Assembly: GCA_029237695.1 (NCBI GenBank)
Contig: JAQRGA010000040.1
Location: 496,001-560,000, forward strand
Direction of reading: 5' to 3'
DNA: 64,000 bases
Origin: Conchocele bisecta
Lineage: Eukaryota; Mollusca; Bivalvia; Lucinida; Thyasiridae
Part shown: positions 7,927-20,248 of the stretch, piece by piece
How the letters are laid out: every line of letters begins with the position of its first letter
Position numbering within the stretch: the stretch's first letter is position 1
Made by a program: the position numbers and the translations under genes
The notes under the pieces: generated by a model
What the model was told of the DNA's origin: nothing
Seen by the model: the letters and a program-made list of their open reading frames with translations, nothing else
The model's database searches: none

Positions 7927-10900
7927 ACCGTAAATCATCCTGTCATACATGTATGCGAGAATGTTTAGGGAGGCGGGTGACTGGATAGAGACCGTAAATC
8001 CGACTGTCAATAATACATGTATGGGAGAATGTTTAGGGAGGCGGGTGACTGGATAGAGACCGTAAATCCTACTATCACTAATACATGTATGTGAGAATCT
8101 TTAGGGAGGTGGGTGACTGGATAGAGACCGTACATGTAAATCCTACTGTCAATAATACGTGTATGGGAGAATGTTTATGGAGGCGGGTGACTGGATAGAG
8201 ACCGTAAATCATACTGTCAATACTACATGTATGGGAGAATGTTTATGGAGGTGGGTGACTGGATACAGACAGTAATTATACCCCCCGCAACGAGTTGTGG
8301 GGGGGGGGGTATACTGGAGTCAGGTTGTCCATCCGTCCGTCCGTACGTCCGTGTGTGTGTGCGTCCGTGCGTCCGTAAATTTAACATCAGCTAAATAGTG
8401 TTATAACTTATATGTCCTTCATCAAAAATGCTTAATATTTCACATATGCATTCATGTAAGGCTCTACTACCATGCTGTACCAAATCCACGACCGTCCAAC
8501 CACCGCTGATCCCAAGGTCAATGTCAAATACTTAGTCTCTTTACAAAACTTAATATCATAGAAATAAGTTATAACTTCTATTTTCTTCATTGAACATTCT
8601 TAATATTTCACTTGTGCTTTCCTCTAAGATTGTACTGTCATGCTGTGAAAAATCTACGACCGTCCAACCCCCGCTGATCCCAAGGTCAAGGTCACATACT
8701 TAGTCTCTTTACACAACCTAACATTGGATAAATATGTTATAACTTATTTTTCTTTCATCGGAAATTCTTGATATTGCATGCATGCATTCCACTAAGGCTC
8801 TACTATCATGCTGTGACAAATTCCAGCTGATCTAGATATCAAGCTCACATTCTTATCTCTTTACAAAACTTAACATCAGAGAAATCGGTTATAACTTATA
8901 TTTCCTTGCTCGGATCTGCTTCACATTTAACACACGCATTGCTCCAATGTACCTCTACCACACTGTGACAAATTCACGTTCATGCCCCTCCCGCTAAGCC
9001 CAGAGTCAAGGTCACAAGCCCTACACTTGGACATTTTTACATATGTAGGGGTACCTGGGCCCACGCGGGGAGTATTCCGTAAGCCTCGCTTACTGACCAA
9101 TCTAGTTCATACTGTCAATAATACATGTATGAGATAATGTTTACTGATGCAGGTGACTGGATAGAGACCGTAAATCCTACTGTCAATAACACATGTATAG
9201 GATAATGTTTAGGGAGGTGTGTGACTGGATAGAGACGTAAATCATACTGTCAATAATACATATATGGGAGAATGTTTAGGGATGTGTGTGACTGGATAGA
9301 TACCATAAATCCTACTGTCAATAATACGTGTATGAGAAAATGTTAAGGGAGGCGGGTGACTGGATAGAGACCATACATCCTATTGTCAAGAATACGTGTA
9401 TGGGACAATGTTTAGGGAGGCGCGAGACTGGCTAGAGACAGCATATCATCCTGTCAATAATACATGTATGGGAGAATGCTTAGGGAGGTGGGTGACTGGA
9501 CAGAGACAGTAAATCATCCTGTCAATAACACATGTATGGTAGAATGATTAGGGAGGTGGGTGACTGGATAGATACCGCAAATCCTACCGTCAATAATACA
9601 TGTATTGGAGAATGTTTAGGGAGGCGTGTGACTGGATAGAGACCGCAAATCCTACTGTCAATAATATATGTATAGGAGAATGTTTAGGTAGGCGTGTGAC
9701 TGGATAGAGACAGTAAATCATCCTGTCAATAATACATGTATGGGAGAATGTTTAGGGCGGCGGGTTACTGGATAGAGACCGTAAATCCTACTGTCAATAA
9801 TATATGTATGGTAGAATGTTTAGGGAGGCGGGTGACTGGATAGAGACCGTAAAGAATACTGTCCATAATACATGTATGCGAGAATGTTTAGGGAGGTATG
9901 TGACTGGATAGAGATCATAAATCCTACTCTCAATAATACGTGTATGGGAGAATGTTTAGGGAGGTGTGTGACTGGAAAGATACCGTAAGTCCTGTTGTCA
10001 CTAATACGTGTATGGGAGTATGTTTATGGAGGCGCGTGACTGGACAGAGACAGTATATCATCCTGTCAATAATACATGTATGGTATAATGTTTAGTTAGG
10101 TGGGTGACTGGATAGAGACAGTAAAGCGTACTGTCAATAATACATGTATGCGAGAATGTTTAGGTAGGTATGTGACTGGATAGAGACCATAAATCATATC
10201 ATACTGTCAATAATACGTGTATGGGAGAATGTTTAGGGAGGTGTGTGACTGGTTAGAGACCGTAAATCATACTGTCAATAATACGTTTATGGGAGAATGT
10301 TTAGGGAGGCGGGTGACTGGATAGAGACAGTAAATCCTACTGTAAGTAAGACATGCATGAGAGAATGTTTAGGGAGGTGTGTGACTGGATAGAGACCGTA
10401 AATCCTACTGTCAATAATACGTGTATGGGAGAATGTTTAGGGAGGTGTGTGACTGGAAAGATACCGTAAGTCCTGTTGTCACTAATACGCGTATGGGAGA
10501 ATGTTTAGGGAGGCGGGTGACTGGATAGAGACAGTAAATCATACTGTCAATAATACATGTATGGGAGAATGTTTTTAGGGAGGTGTGTGACTGGTTAGAG
10601 ACCGTAAATCATACTGTCAATAATACGTGTATGGAAGAACGTTTAGGTAGGCGGGTGACTGGATAGAGAAAGTATATCCTTCTGTCTATAACACATGTAT
10701 GAGAGAATGTTTAGGGAGGTGTGTGACTGGTTAGAGACCGTAAATCATACTGTCAATAATACGTGTATGGAAGAACGTTTAGGTAGGCGGGTGACTGGAT
10801 AGAGACAGTATATCCTTCTGTCTATAACACATGTATGAGAGAATGTTTAGGGAGGTGTGTGACTGGATAGAGACCGTAAATCCTACTGTCAATAATACGT

Positions 10901-13531
10901 GTATGGGTGAATGTTTAGGGAGGCGGGTGACTGGATAGAGACCATAAATCCTACTGTCAATAATACGTGTATGGGAAATTGTTTAGGGAGGCGGGTGACT
11001 GGATAGAGACCATAAATCCTACTGTCAATAATACGTGTATGGGAAAATGTTTAGGGAGGCGGGTGACTGGATAGAGACCGTAAATCCTACTGTCAATAAT
11101 ATGTGTATAGGAGAATGTTTAGGGAGGCGAGTGACTGGATAGAGACCGTGAATCATACTGTCAAAATACGTGTATGGGAGAATGTTTAGGGAGTTGTGTG
11201 ACTGGATAGAGACCGTAAATCCTACTGTCAATAATACATGTATAGGAGAATGTTTAGGTGGGCGTGTGACTGGATAGAGACAGTAAATCATCCTGTCAAT
11301 AATACATGTATGGGAGAATGTTTAGGGCGGCGGGTAACTGGATAGAGACCGTAAATCCTACTGTCAATAATACGTGTATGGGAGTATGTTTATGGAGGCG
11401 CGTGACTGGACAGAGACAGTATATCATCCTGTCAATAATACATGTATGGTATAATGTTTAGTTAGGTGGGTGACTGGATAGAGACAGTAAAGCGTACTGT
11501 CAATAATACATGTATGCGAGAATGTTTAGGTAGGTATGTGACTGGATAGAGACCATAAATCATATCATACTGTCAATAATACGTGTATGGGAGAATGTTT
11601 AGGGAGGTGTGTGACTGGTTAGAGACCGTAAATCATACTGTCAATAATACGTGTATGGGAGAATGTTTAGGGAGGCGGGTGACTGGATAGAGACAGTAAA
11701 TCCTACTGTAAGTAAGACATGCATGAGAGAATGTTTAGGGAGGTGTGTGACTGGATAGAGACCGTAAATCCTACTGTCAATAATACGTGTATGGGTGAAT
11801 GTTTCGTGAGGCGGGTGACTGGATAGAGACCATAAATCATACTGTCAATAATACATGTATGGGAGAATGTTTAGGGCGGCGGGTGACTGGACAGAGACCG
11901 TAAATCCTACTGTCAATAATACGTGTATGGGTGAATGTTTAGGGAGGCGGGTGACTGGATAGCGACCGTAAATCATACTGTCAATAATACGTGTATGGGA
12001 GAATGTTTAGGGAGACTGGTGACTGGATAGAGACCGTAAATCCTACTGTCAATAATACGTGTATGGGAAAATGTTTAGGAAGGCGCCCGGCTGGATAGAG
12101 ACCATAAATCCTACTGTCAATAATACGTGTATGGGACCATGTTTTGGGAGGCGCGTGACTGGACAGAGACAGTATATGATCCTGTCAATAACATGTATGG
12201 TAGAATGTTTAGGGAGGTGGGTGCCTGGATAGAGACCGTAAATCCATCTGTCAATAATACATGTATGGGATAATGTTTTGGGAGGTATGTGACTGGATAG
12301 AGACCGTAAATCCTACTCAGTCAATACTACATGTATGGGAGAATGTTTAGGGAGGCGGGTGACTGGATAGTGACCGCAAATCCTACTGTCAATAATACAT
12401 GTATGGGAGAATGTTCAGGGAGGCAGGTGACTGGATAGAGACCATACATCCTACTGTCAATAATACGTGTATGGGAGAATGTTTGGGGAGGCGTGTGACT
12501 GGACAGAGACAGTATATCATCCTGTCAATAATACATGTATGGGAGAATGTTTAGGGAGGTTGGTGACTGGATATAGACCGTAAATCATCCTGTAAATAAT
12601 ACATGTATGGTTGAATATTTAGGGACGTGGGTGACTGGATAGAGACCGTAAATCCTACTGTCAATAATAATGCATGTATGGGAGAATGTTTAGGTAGGCG
12701 GGTGACTGGACAGAGACAGTGTATCATCCTGTCAATAATACATGTATGGGAAAATGTTTAGGGAGGCGCGTGACTGGATAGAGACCATACATCCTACTGT
12801 CAACAATACGTGTATGGGAGCTTGTTTTGGGAGGCGCGTGACTGGACAGAGACATTATATGATCCTGTCAATAATACATGTATGGTAGAATGTTTAGGGA
12901 GGTATGTGACTGGATAGAGAACGTAAATCCTACTGTCAATAGTACATGTATGGGAGAATGTTTAGGAAGGTGTGTGCCTGGATAGAGACCGTAAATCAAA
13001 CTGTCAATAATACGTGTATGTGTGAATGTTTAGGGAGGTGTGTGACTGGATAGAGACCGTAAATCCTACTGTCAATAATACGTGTATGGGTGAATGTTTA
13101 GGGAGGCGGGTGACTGGATAGAGACCATAATTCCTACTGTCAATAATACGTTTATGGGAGAATGTTTAGGGATGCGGGTGACTGGATAGAGACCATAAAT
13201 CCTACTGTCAATAATACGTGTATGGGAGAATGCTTAGGGAGGCGCGTGACTGGACAGAGACAGTATATCATCCTGTCAATAATACATGTATGGGAGAATG
13301 TTTAGGTAGGTGGGGCTGACTGGACAGAGACCGTAAATCATCATGTCAATAATACATGTATGGTAGAATATTTAGGGACGTGGGTGACTGGATAGAGACC
13401 GTAAATCCTACTATCAATAATACATGTATGGGAGAATGTTTAGGGTTCAGGTGACTGGATAGGGACCGTAAATCCTACTGTCAATAATACATGTATTGGA
13501 GAATGTTTAGGGAGGCGTGTGACTGGATAGA
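7927..13531. repeat. Minisatellite, ~68-bp unit, about 70 copies in two blocks
   Basis: Unit core: ACTGTCAATAATACATGTAT, then GGGAGAATGTTTAGGGAGG and GTGACTGGATAGAGACCGT. Block 1 (7,927-8,274) has ~5 units and block 2 (9,107-13,531) ~65, interrupted by an R3 element at 8,275-9,106. Units vary at fixed positions (ACATG/ACGTG, GGCGGG/GGTGTG, ATC-CTA/ATC-ATA). Higher-order duplications are visible: 10,013-10,430 is nearly repeated at 11,372-11,795, and a two-unit 136-bp block is tandemly doubled at ~10,583-10,855. The array sits in the intron between the two host exons. Open frames inside it are repeat artefacts. Confidence 0.95.
8275..9106. mobile_element. R3-type tandem-core element inserted in the minisatellite
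   Basis: It begins with a GC stem (TATACCCCCCGCAACGAG... poly-G ...GTATAC) and a (GTCCGTCC)n head, followed by about four ~165-bp units containing CTGATCCCAAGGTCAAGGTC and TTATAACTTATATTTCCTT. It ends with a GC-rich stretch (GGGCCCACGCGGGG). The architecture resembles bivalve non-autonomous Helitron-type ('pearl') elements with tandem cores; that assignment is inference. Confidence 0.6.
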
Positions 13532-14345
13532 AAATTCATCAGATGACCCTATATCATGCTGTAGCAAATCCACAACCCACCACCCAACCCTTATCCCAAG
13601 GTCAAGGTCACATACATAGCATGTTCATCAACTTAACGTTGGGGTAAATGTTGTGTAACTTTTGTTTCTTACAGGGAACGCTTTGGTATTCATCTGATGA
13701 TCCTCTATTGTGCTACAGCAAATCCATGACCCACCCCCCACCCTTTTCCCAAGGTCAAGGTCACAAACTTAGCACATTCATACATGCATTCCTCATGTGA
13801 ATAGCTATCATGCTGTAGAAACTCACCAACTTAGTGCGTTCATAAACTTAATGTTGGGTTATATTTTGTTTTACTTCTGTTTTCAGGGAGCGCATTGAGA
13901 TTTCACACATGCATACATATTATTATTCTTTTTATGCTATAGCAAACCCACGACCCTGTCTTGCACCACTGACCCCATTGTCAAGGTCCACCGCACGCCC
14001 CTTAACCCAAGGTCAAGTTATATAATATTCATGTCTTTTTATGCAACTGTGCCAAGTTTGTCAATTGTCCATGCAATAACTCAGGTTGTACTTGACGGAT
14101 CGTAACCAAATTGAGCATACATGTTTATCACGTCAATATGAAGAACCCTATTGGTTTTCAGTGAGTCATCTCCCCTTGTTGACTGGTCTTTCCTCGACGG
14201 GCGTATATTGTGACGTTCGGCACTCTTGTTCTTACGTCAAAAAGTTTGTTAAAGATTCTTCATCATGATATAACTTTAATGGCGGATTGCTTCAATATTT
14301 GGACACTTGATACATGTGGGCATTAGGAACACCCTAATGCCGTCA
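13532..14345. repeat. R3 tandem-core remnants and a GATACATG repeat
   Basis: From 13,540 to ~14,000 there are three ~165-bp units carrying CCAAGGTCAAGGTCACA. From 14,050 to 14,340 is a fragment (GTAACCAAATTGAGCATACA, GGACACTTGATACATGTGGG) homologous to 22,650-22,960. No gene. Confidence 0.6.
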
Positions 14346-14349
14346 TTAA

Positions 14350-15064
14350 AGGTACATGCCCAGGGTTACACGCAGCAGGTTACACTGTACTACAACTTTT
14401 CATTTTCTGTCATGCCTTATATGAGCCGTATGTCTACCCACTAACGAGTTATTTTTAATCACGGCGCGTGTTAATTGGTGTTAAATCGCATTTTATATGC
14501 CGCGAACAGAAAGGGTATTTTCTGACCTCGTGATATTTTTACCAATACGCGTCACGTGACACGGTCAATCATATCACATCTTTGACATGCGCAGTGAAGT
14601 ATCGGAAGTTGAGAAGAAAAATCTCTATTCGAGTCCAAATCTAAATCTCCACGTACCTCTTTCCATTTGGTGATCTGGTCGCCAATATTAACCACTCTCT
14701 CTCTCTGTACTGCCTGTCACTCAGACATTTCGCCTTTCTTTTGCTCGATGCTGTTTCATACAATTTCCGTCCTGGACGTTTCGTCATGTTGATATTCTTG
14801 TTTACATATTGGCAAGCCTACTGGCGCGCGTAGTATACTGCACATGCGCACCGCAAGCCGTGATGTGAAAGTCGTCGTCCCCGCACATTATCAAAATAGA
14901 CTGTTACCGCCGCGCGTCGCTAACAGTGAATTGATAATTAATAAATGATTATATTTGTATAGCGGGCACTCGTAATGTTTAGAACTGGTGGAATAGTGAC
15001 ATAATTATACACTTATTTAATTCCTATAAAGAACATGTTGTGCCTACTGCGTGGGCATGTACCT
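14350..15064. mobile_element. TTAA-flanked MITE, copy 1
   Basis: It is flanked by TTAA at 14,346 and 15,065, with terminal inverted repeats AGGTACATGCCCA / TGGGCATGTACCT. It is ~95% identical by eye to copy 2 (17,583-18,288) over its length. TTAA duplication is the hallmark of piggyBac-type transposition. It contains no transposase; the ORF at 15,040 spans its edge and is not a gene. Confidence 0.85.
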
Positions 15065-15308
15065 TTAACATGACCTTGACCTTTCTCGTGTTTAAAGCAT
15101 GCACTTCTCTGATGGTTTTTGTAATGCTTGCTTTAGCACATGCCCATGCTCATGTTTCAGTCAAATGCCTCGGCAGGCGCGACACCACTTTCGTGGTGGA
15201 ATTCTTGTTTAGATTATGTATGTTATTGCGAAGAGTAATGTGACAGATTTATGATGAACATAACGTAGTTACCAGTGTACCTACTATGTGATGTTTCATT
15301 CATTGTAG

Positions 15309-15494
15309 AACGCGAGCGAGGAAGGCTGTTTGTATATGGACCTGGAATTCAATCAGAAGGAAACCAAAGGACGGGACTTGACCATCCATGAGCTGGAAAA
15401 CACAACGGACTACGCCGATGTGGTATTTGGCAAGGTGGGGGCACCGTGCCCGGAGAGAGACGACGAAGATGAGAAGAAGAAGGATCCCAAGTAG
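15309..15494 (+). CDS. Terminal exon of the host tyrosine-tail gene (ITSM-like motif)
   Basis: The exon follows a good 3' splice site (TTTCATTCATTGTAG|AAC), is open for 61 codons and ends in TAG at 15,492-15,494. It starts in phase 0, matching the exon ending at 7,653. The peptide contains CLYMDLEF and TDYADVVF. TDYADV fits the ITSM consensus TxYxxV/I used by immune-receptor tails to recruit SH2 proteins. The C-terminus is strongly acidic then basic (RDDEDEKKKDPK). GC content is clearly above the surroundings. Together with the upstream exon this gives five tyrosine motifs, so the gene is probably a transmembrane signalling receptor, perhaps of the immunoglobulin type; the ectodomain is not seen. 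No homologue could be searched. Confidence 0.65.
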   Translation, partial: NASEEGCLYMDLEFNQKETKGRDLTIHELENTTDYADVVFGKVGAPCPERDDEDEKKKDPK

Positions 15495-17578
15495 AGGATA
15501 GTGGTTTATGCCTTGGCTCAGCGTTATAAAACTTTCTGCATCTATCTGAGACGAGCAAACATTTTGTACATGAGAAGATGTGCAATTTGTTATGAGAGTT
15601 ATTTACAGAAACTGTATCTTCTGTAAACGATGTAGAAAGTTGAGAAAATATTCAGAGCAAATGCGGAATTATATTTGCATTTGCTCAGAACATTTCGTCA
15701 ACTTTCGACATTATTTTTGAAGGGCCCGCGTGCGGACAGCGGCGATATAGTCGGTACATACATTGGCGTACGTAGATGCGTCCGAGTTAACGTTTTTGGT
15801 TATATATATTGGTTAAAGCTTTTTCGGTATTTCGGTATACTATCAAAGCCTCGGCGCGTGCGACATGCTGGCTGCGGTCATCTCATTTGAAAGTATTGTA
15901 AACTTTGTTTAAATATTTCATGAGATTCATGACACATACGACCAGCATAGACTTAGATCAGCCTGCATATTAGTGCATTCTGATCAGGACCTATACTGGG
16001 CTGTACATAGTCGGTTTAATGTTGTTGTTTTTGTCCATGGACCACAGTGTCTGACCCATATATTGCTTACTTGATTCCAGTCAGTATATGTACACAGATT
16101 ACACATGTCATAATGGATGGTATTGTTTCTCAGCAGCAGGCTTATATAGGATGGAAGCGCGTATTCAAAATAGAACAGTCCTGTTCCATCAGGCTGAGCT
16201 GTCTTGGCAAAGTGATCAGGTATATTTTTAGTTAGTTTTCAAGTACATGCTGATATAGTGTTATAATGACAGGCCTATACTTCTGCTTTAGAAATAGCTG
16301 CTGTTCGTCTTTTATAAACCAGATACAATTACAGAAGTATAACATGTTTTCAGAAAATGTTTCACTATATTTTTCTTCACGAAAGTATATGTCTCGATGA
16401 AACAGTTCAGATGAGTGGTGACAATATTATTAAATTACCCCCTTTATAAATATGAATTACGTCCCTTGGTATTATTGTTGAACTATATCACGTAACGTTG
16501 TAACTTAGCGCCCGTCTCTGATGATCTGCAAAAGCAGTGAAACCGGTTAGATGGAATTAAATATTTAATGTCTACATAAAAATGTAAATTATATTGGAAA
16601 CAGGCATTTGTTGTAGTTTTCATTAGATATGGGAGATGTTTATTCAAAATACAACACTTTAAGCCATATGGCCCATGAAGCAATACGAAAATGGCATGCT
16701 ATAAATCAAAACATATCATAGTGACAAAGACAACAGCAGGACTGGTGTAAATATAAGTAGAAAGTCGTTTAAGTGTATTACCCGTGGTGGAATGCAACAA
16801 TTGTGCTGGGGATTCAGAATGGCATTATAATCATGCTGAATTTACTGCACAACTACATCTTACATAATACCACAGACAAAACAATTAAGTTCATTTCTTT
16901 CACATACAAAACGTCAGGCATATGACCACAATTATGTAATAACTATGTGTGACAATAATTTGACCACTAGTATCAGTAGATACGTAAAATATCAAGCATA
17001 TCGAGTTAAATGAGTATTCACGTATATCGTGGGAAATAATAATGTTTGGTATGTGTATAATCATTAGATGCGTTGGGAGAAGATGATCTCAATTATGTAA
17101 ATATAAGTTCTCGTTTCTAATATTGACCGCCTGATATAAATACATGCCTTAATTTTTGACAGTTTTTGAATGTTCTGATTTTATTAGTTCTATAAACTTA
17201 ATCATGTTCGGTCTCCTTAGTGCTATGTGTATAGCAGCATACATAGCCAAATAATATCCCCTGTTTATCACAGATTATAATAGGTTGTATTTGAATATAA
17301 CAAATGTTTTTAGAAATTTCCTCAAATAAAAAACTGTGATTAATTGATATGTCATTTGCTGTGAATGAAGTGAAAAACGACATATTGGATATCTGAGACA
17401 TCATCTGAGACTCAGTCACGTTAACATCTGGTATGTCTCTGTTTTCCAGTAGTACAATATACTAACGTGTATATCCATATATTTTATACTTGCCTTGTGA
17501 TAATGCCTTTTAATTGTTACTGAATGTACATATTATATATTTTGACATAGCTTATTTTGTATTACCTGTATACCAAAG
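15495..17578. other. 3' flank of the host gene and AT-rich intergenic sequence
   Basis: It contains the presumed 3' UTR after 15,494 and an R2 fragment at 15,950-16,010 (GATCAGCCTGCATAT, CTGATCAGGACC). From 16,240 to 17,570 it is AT-rich with no supported gene. Confidence 0.45.
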
Positions 17579-17582
17579 TTAA

Positions 17583-18288
17583 AGGTACATGCCCACGCAG
17601 CAGGTTACACTGTACTACTATTTTTCATTTTCTGTCATGCCTTCTATGAGCCATTTGTCTACCCACTAACGAGTTATTTTTAATTACAGCACGTGTTAAT
17701 TGGTGTTAAATCGCATTTTATATGCCGCGACCAGAAAGGGAATTTTCCAACCTCGTGCTATTTTTACCAATACTCGTCACGTGACACGGTCAATCATATC
17801 ACATATTTGACATGCGCAGTGAAGTATCGGAAGTTGAGAAGAAAAATCTCTATTCGAGTCCAAATCTAAATCTCCACGTAACTCTTTCCATTTTGTGATA
17901 AGGTCGCCAATATTAATCACTCTCTCTCTGTACTGCATGTCCCTCAGACATTTCGCCTTTTTTTTTGGCCGACGCCGTTTCGTACAATTTCCGTCCTGGA
18001 CGTTTCGACATGTTCATATTCTTGTTTATATATTGGGAAGCCTACTGGCGCGCGTAGTATACTGCGCATGCGCACCGCAAGCCCTGATGTGAAGGTTGTC
18101 GTCCCCGCACATTATCAAAATAGACTGTTACCGCCGCGCGTCGCTAACAGTAAATTGATAAGTAATAAATGATTATATTTGTATAGCGGGCACTCGTAAT
18201 TTTTAAAACTGGTGGAATAGTGACATAATTATACACTTATTTAATTCCTATAAAGAACAGTTTGTGCCTACTGCGCGGGTATGTACCT
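17583..18288. mobile_element. TTAA-flanked MITE, copy 2
   Basis: TTAA flanks lie at 17,579 and 18,289 and the terminal repeats are AGGTACATGCCCACGCAG / CTGCGCGGGTATGTACCT. It is almost collinear with copy 1. Internal landmarks include ATGCGCAGTGAAGTATCGG and GGCGCGCGTAGTATACTGC. Non-autonomous. Confidence 0.85.
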
Positions 18289-18298
18289 TTAATGTTTC

Positions 18299-18515
18299 TA
18301 TTGCTGAGTAATTGCACAGGCCTTATATTGCTGACCAATTGTATTGCCTTACTTTATTGTTTACCAATTGTACAGGCCTTATATTGCTGACCAATTGTAC
18401 AGGCCTTATATTGCTGACCAATTGTATTGCCTTACTTTATTTTTGATCAAGTGTACATGCCTTATATTGCTGACCAATTGTACAGGCCTTATATCACACA
18501 TCTTCTTGGTACAAA
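18299..18515. repeat. Short tandem repeat, ~27-bp unit
   Basis: GCCTTATATTGCTGACCAAT with TGTACAG or TGTATT variants recurs about seven times, with some units degenerate. It lies immediately beside MITE copy 2. Confidence 0.8.
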
Positions 18516-18679
18516 CTCACATGGCTTATTTCGTCTGAGACTACATGCTGTTTATCGGAGTAGGGTCTACACTGAGTGCCATGCTTGGGCAACGTTTCAG
18601 TGAGTATACTTCGCAAACATTGATCATCGCTTTCAGTAGTCACAGTGTACTGATGAAAATTTATATTTTAAATCAAATT

Positions 18680-19250
18680 ATTAGGGCCCCGCCGAGAATT
18701 GTTTCACCCCGTCTTGTCTGTCTGTCTGTCAGTTCAGTTTTTGAAAGTTTTTGTACGAATTTCTCAAATCACCTATGATTTCTGTTTGCCTTTAGCTAAT
18801 ACATGTATCTTCATATTGCACACATGCATTACTTAGTAACGATATATCCTTCCACACTAATACAATTACCGTCGCTACTGATCGTATGTCCGTTCGTCTG
18901 TCTGTTTATTTCTTTGAAAGTTTTTGTAAGAGTTTCTCAAATAGGACACCTAATTGCGTCGACAGATCACATTTTCTAGTTATTTCTATCTTTCGATTTC
19001 AATGTCTGATTCGACCTGCGAGTCATGGTTTATCTCCCCGTTTGGACTTAGAATTTCACAATGTTTACTTGTAACTCTTAAAACGTTTAAACCGTAATAG
19101 CTGGAACCTCTGTACTTGGTATGTAGCTTCTTTATGATGTGTAGATTTGCAAAATGATTTCCATTTTAGATTTGACATCATGCCATGGATTATATTCTTT
19201 TTGACTTAGAATTTTACAATTGTGTCTTCTTTACTAGTAAAGCGGTAAGT
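18680..19250. repeat. R3-type repeat remnants
   Basis: There are two heads, GGGCCCCGCCGAGAATTG followed by CTTGTCTGTCTGTCTGTC (18,685) and CGTTCGTCTGTCTG (18,890), each followed by TTTGAAAGTTTTTGTA. The sequence is diverged and there is no gene. Confidence 0.5.
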
Positions 19251-19365
19251 GGAGCATCTGTGTTATACGACCACATTGTCTAGTTTATGTAAATATTTAC
19301 TGTCTGTTCCAAGTTTTTCTGCCGACAAACTTTTGGCTATTAAACACATTAAATCTAAAAAATAT

Positions 19366-19683
19366 TTAAATGTAAGTATTTTTTCATCACTAACAAAAAA
19401 GTCACCCTCCCCAAAAACTTTTTTTATTTGTGGACCGATTTTCAAAATCTAACTTTTGTTTTCTTATTTACATCACATTCAAGCTATCGAACCCGGTTTC
19501 GGAGTCAGTTTCTAATTAATTTGTTTTCAACCCTCCTGGTCAGCCTCCTCCTTTTCGCCCCATGTTAAATTCCCTTATTGTTGTCGCAATAAAATCAATA
19601 CTTTATGGAATTTCATCAAATAAAAAAAAAGTTTGGGGAGGGTGACTTTTTTTGTTATTAATGAAAAACTACTTACATTTTAG
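19366..19683. repeat. Inverted repeat, ~66-bp arms
   Basis: Left arm 19,366-19,435 and right arm 19,617-19,683 are near reverse complements (shared core AAAAAGTCACCCTCCCCAAA), separated by ~180 bp. This is probably a degenerate MITE or foldback element; no family is assigned. Confidence 0.7.
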
Positions 19684-19972
19684 TGGGTGGCAGGTGGAAG
19701 CACGCGATGTGTAATTTGACGATCGGGGTTCATCCTTACCGGAATCCCGACTGGAGACCTGGTTTGGGCCTCACAGACGTCTTTTGAATTGTGTATGCGA
19801 CAGTTGAATCTGGTTATACCCCTTATGTGAGTATTACGATATTCGTAATCCTATTTTAGGGGAAGGGGCTAAGTGACTTTGGTGTGGTATGGACCTGGCA
19901 CCTGGGTAGAACCCGTTTGCCCGGCCTTACATGACCTTAGCTGTTAGACACTAATAACCAAACAAACACCTG
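19684..19972 (+). repeat. R1 dispersed repeat copy
   Basis: Landmarks in order: GTGGGTGGCAGGTGG, TTCATCCTTACCGGAATCCC, GACTGGAGACCTGGTTTGG, GTGACTTTGGTGTGGTATGG, ACATGACCTTAGCTGTTAG, then AACAAACA. Other copies lie at 20,881, 23,858, 24,700, 27,550, 28,070, 29,756 and inverted at 37,800 and 41,465. Several copies hold GGGATCGAACCCG, whose reverse complement is a Pol III box B-like sequence, so the family may be tRNA related. The (CAAA)n lies at the opposite end from a normal SINE tail in that reading, so this is unresolved. Confidence 0.65.
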
Positions 19973-20244
19973 AAACAATAATATTTTCGACAGATTACAA
20001 AGTATGATCATTGAATATCAATAAATAAATACAGAGAATAACTTGTAATGTCCGTTAACAGGTTAAGGAAACACGGTTATGCCCCCTGATATTAGTGTGG
20101 AAATTTGCGTCTGATATAAAATGCATAATAATGCCAATCAATATGTGGGGTAATGGTGAATTAATGTTTATTTTGCCAGAAAATGTCTCAGATGATGTCT
20201 CTGATACAAATAACAGTTTGTGCCTACTGAGTGGGCATGTACCT
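19973..20244. mobile_element. TTAA MITE, copy 4 (partial, inverted relative to copy 3)
   Basis: The right end is intact (GTGCCTACTGAGTGGGCATG, TACCT|TTAA at 20,245-20,248). The body is the reverse complement of part of copy 3 (TAATATTTTCGACAGATTA and GTCCGTTAACAGGTTAAGG). The left end is not found; it abuts R1. Confidence 0.7.
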
Positions 20245-20248
20245 TTAA

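Noticed and set aside
11025..11291. 88-codon - strand open frame with repeated Pro/Ile/Tyr motifs
   Set aside because: Created by the minisatellite unit; no coding signal beyond the repeat.
7927..13531. Direct repeats with variable segments, superficially CRISPR-like
   Set aside because: The whole ~68-bp unit is repeated with no unique spacers, and the context is animal intronic DNA; it is a minisatellite.
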